Below, piece by piece: positions 5,531-5,775 of a DNA stretch of 5,775 bases (positions within the stretch are counted from its first letter, which is position 1; every line of letters starts with the position of its first letter). The stretch is from Nitrospirota bacterium (GTDB taxonomy: Bacteria; Nitrospirota; Thermodesulfovibrionia; Thermodesulfovibrionales; Magnetobacteriaceae). Location: NCBI GenBank assembly GCA_015232165.1, contig JADGAE010000132.1:1-5775 (forward strand), read 5' to 3'. The notes beneath the pieces are model-generated. The model searched no databases. It saw nothing but the letters and a program-made list of their open reading frames with translations, and was not told the origin of the DNA. The position numbers were made by a program, and so were the translations under genes.

Positions 5531-5775
5531 CTATTCGCCCATAGCCATTTCTACCTTTGAGAATACCATGACAGCGCGCTCGTAATCTACCCTTACGGTG
5601 TCACCGGGGACGATTGAGCCATCCAGTATCTTTAACGCCAGGGGGTTGAGGATTTCGCTCTGAAGCACACGACGCAAGGGTCTGGCACCATAGACGGGGT
5701 CGTAACCGGACTCCGCTATCACCTCCTTGACCCTGTCCGTCAACAGGATGTCTATCTGCTTGCCCTTGAGATACT
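5531..5775 (-). CDS. clpB: ClpB disaggregase, C-terminal end (partial)
   Basis: Only the last 81 residues are in the window; the gene continues past the right edge. The visible part is the C-terminal small (D2-small) domain of a Hsp100 AAA+ ATPase. It includes LLTDRVKEVIAESGYDPVYG followed by ARPLRRVLQ with the sensor-2 arginine region, then NPLALKILDG and GDTVRVDY. This wording matches ClpB better than ClpA or ClpC. ClpB hexamers pull polypeptides out of aggregates together with DnaK/DnaJ/GrpE in the cytoplasm. The chain ends 24 residues after GDTVRVDY, normal for the family, with a TAG at 5531-5533. A TTG at 5741 is not a real start, because the frame is open to the window edge and the homology continues through it. 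Confidence 0.9.
   Translation of the reverse strand, partial: YLKGKQIDILLTDRVKEVIAESGYDPVYGARPLRRVLQSEILNPLALKILDGSIVPGDTVRVDYERAVMVFSKVEMAMGE

Overview
The window carries the 3' part of a type II secretion (T2SS) operon on the + strand, followed by three unrelated genes on the - strand separated by repeat-rich spacers. The organism is a Gram-negative (diderm) bacterium of intermediate GC (roughly 45-50% by eye). A GspL in which a PilM-like actin fold is joined to a PilN-like periplasmic domain, next to a short PilO-like GspM, fits Deltaproteobacteria-type or Nitrospirota-type lineages. That assignment is inference only, because there is no rRNA or other marker in the window.

Layout: 1-95 is a hairpin-rich repeat directly ahead of the first gene. 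96-3850 holds four tightly packed + strand genes with gaps of 3, 30 and 2 bases: gspJ (minor pseudopilin), gspK (tip pseudopilin), gspL and gspM (inner-membrane platform). J and K would cap the pseudopilus. L and M would link the GspE ATPase and GspF to the pseudopilus assembly site. gspN, gspD and gspC do not follow gspM. The operon meets, tail to tail, a small secreted MORN-repeat protein (3942-4322, -).

Upstream of the MORN gene, the 441-base spacer 4323-4763 contains a plausible promoter and a 175-bp non-autonomous mobile element (MITE; 4400-4574). The MITE has perfect 15-bp terminal inverted repeats and a perfect 10-bp target-site duplication. Beyond it lies a further stretch with shared repeat words. 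Next come a class I SAM-dependent methyltransferase resembling the bacterial phosphatidylethanolamine N-methyltransferase-like group (4764-5420, -), a solo copy of the MITE end joined to a perfect 2 x 18-bp hairpin terminator (5451-5510), and the C-terminus of the disaggregase ClpB (5531 to the window end, -).

The coding genes are conventional. The most notable content is the repeat family: one intact MITE plus two apparently decayed or partial relatives (near 4-69 and 5451-5510). All carry a G/C hairpin next to a T/C-rich tract at equivalent positions, and the stem sequences differ in a way that preserves pairing. I found no evidence of an undescribed defence, biosynthetic or signalling system.
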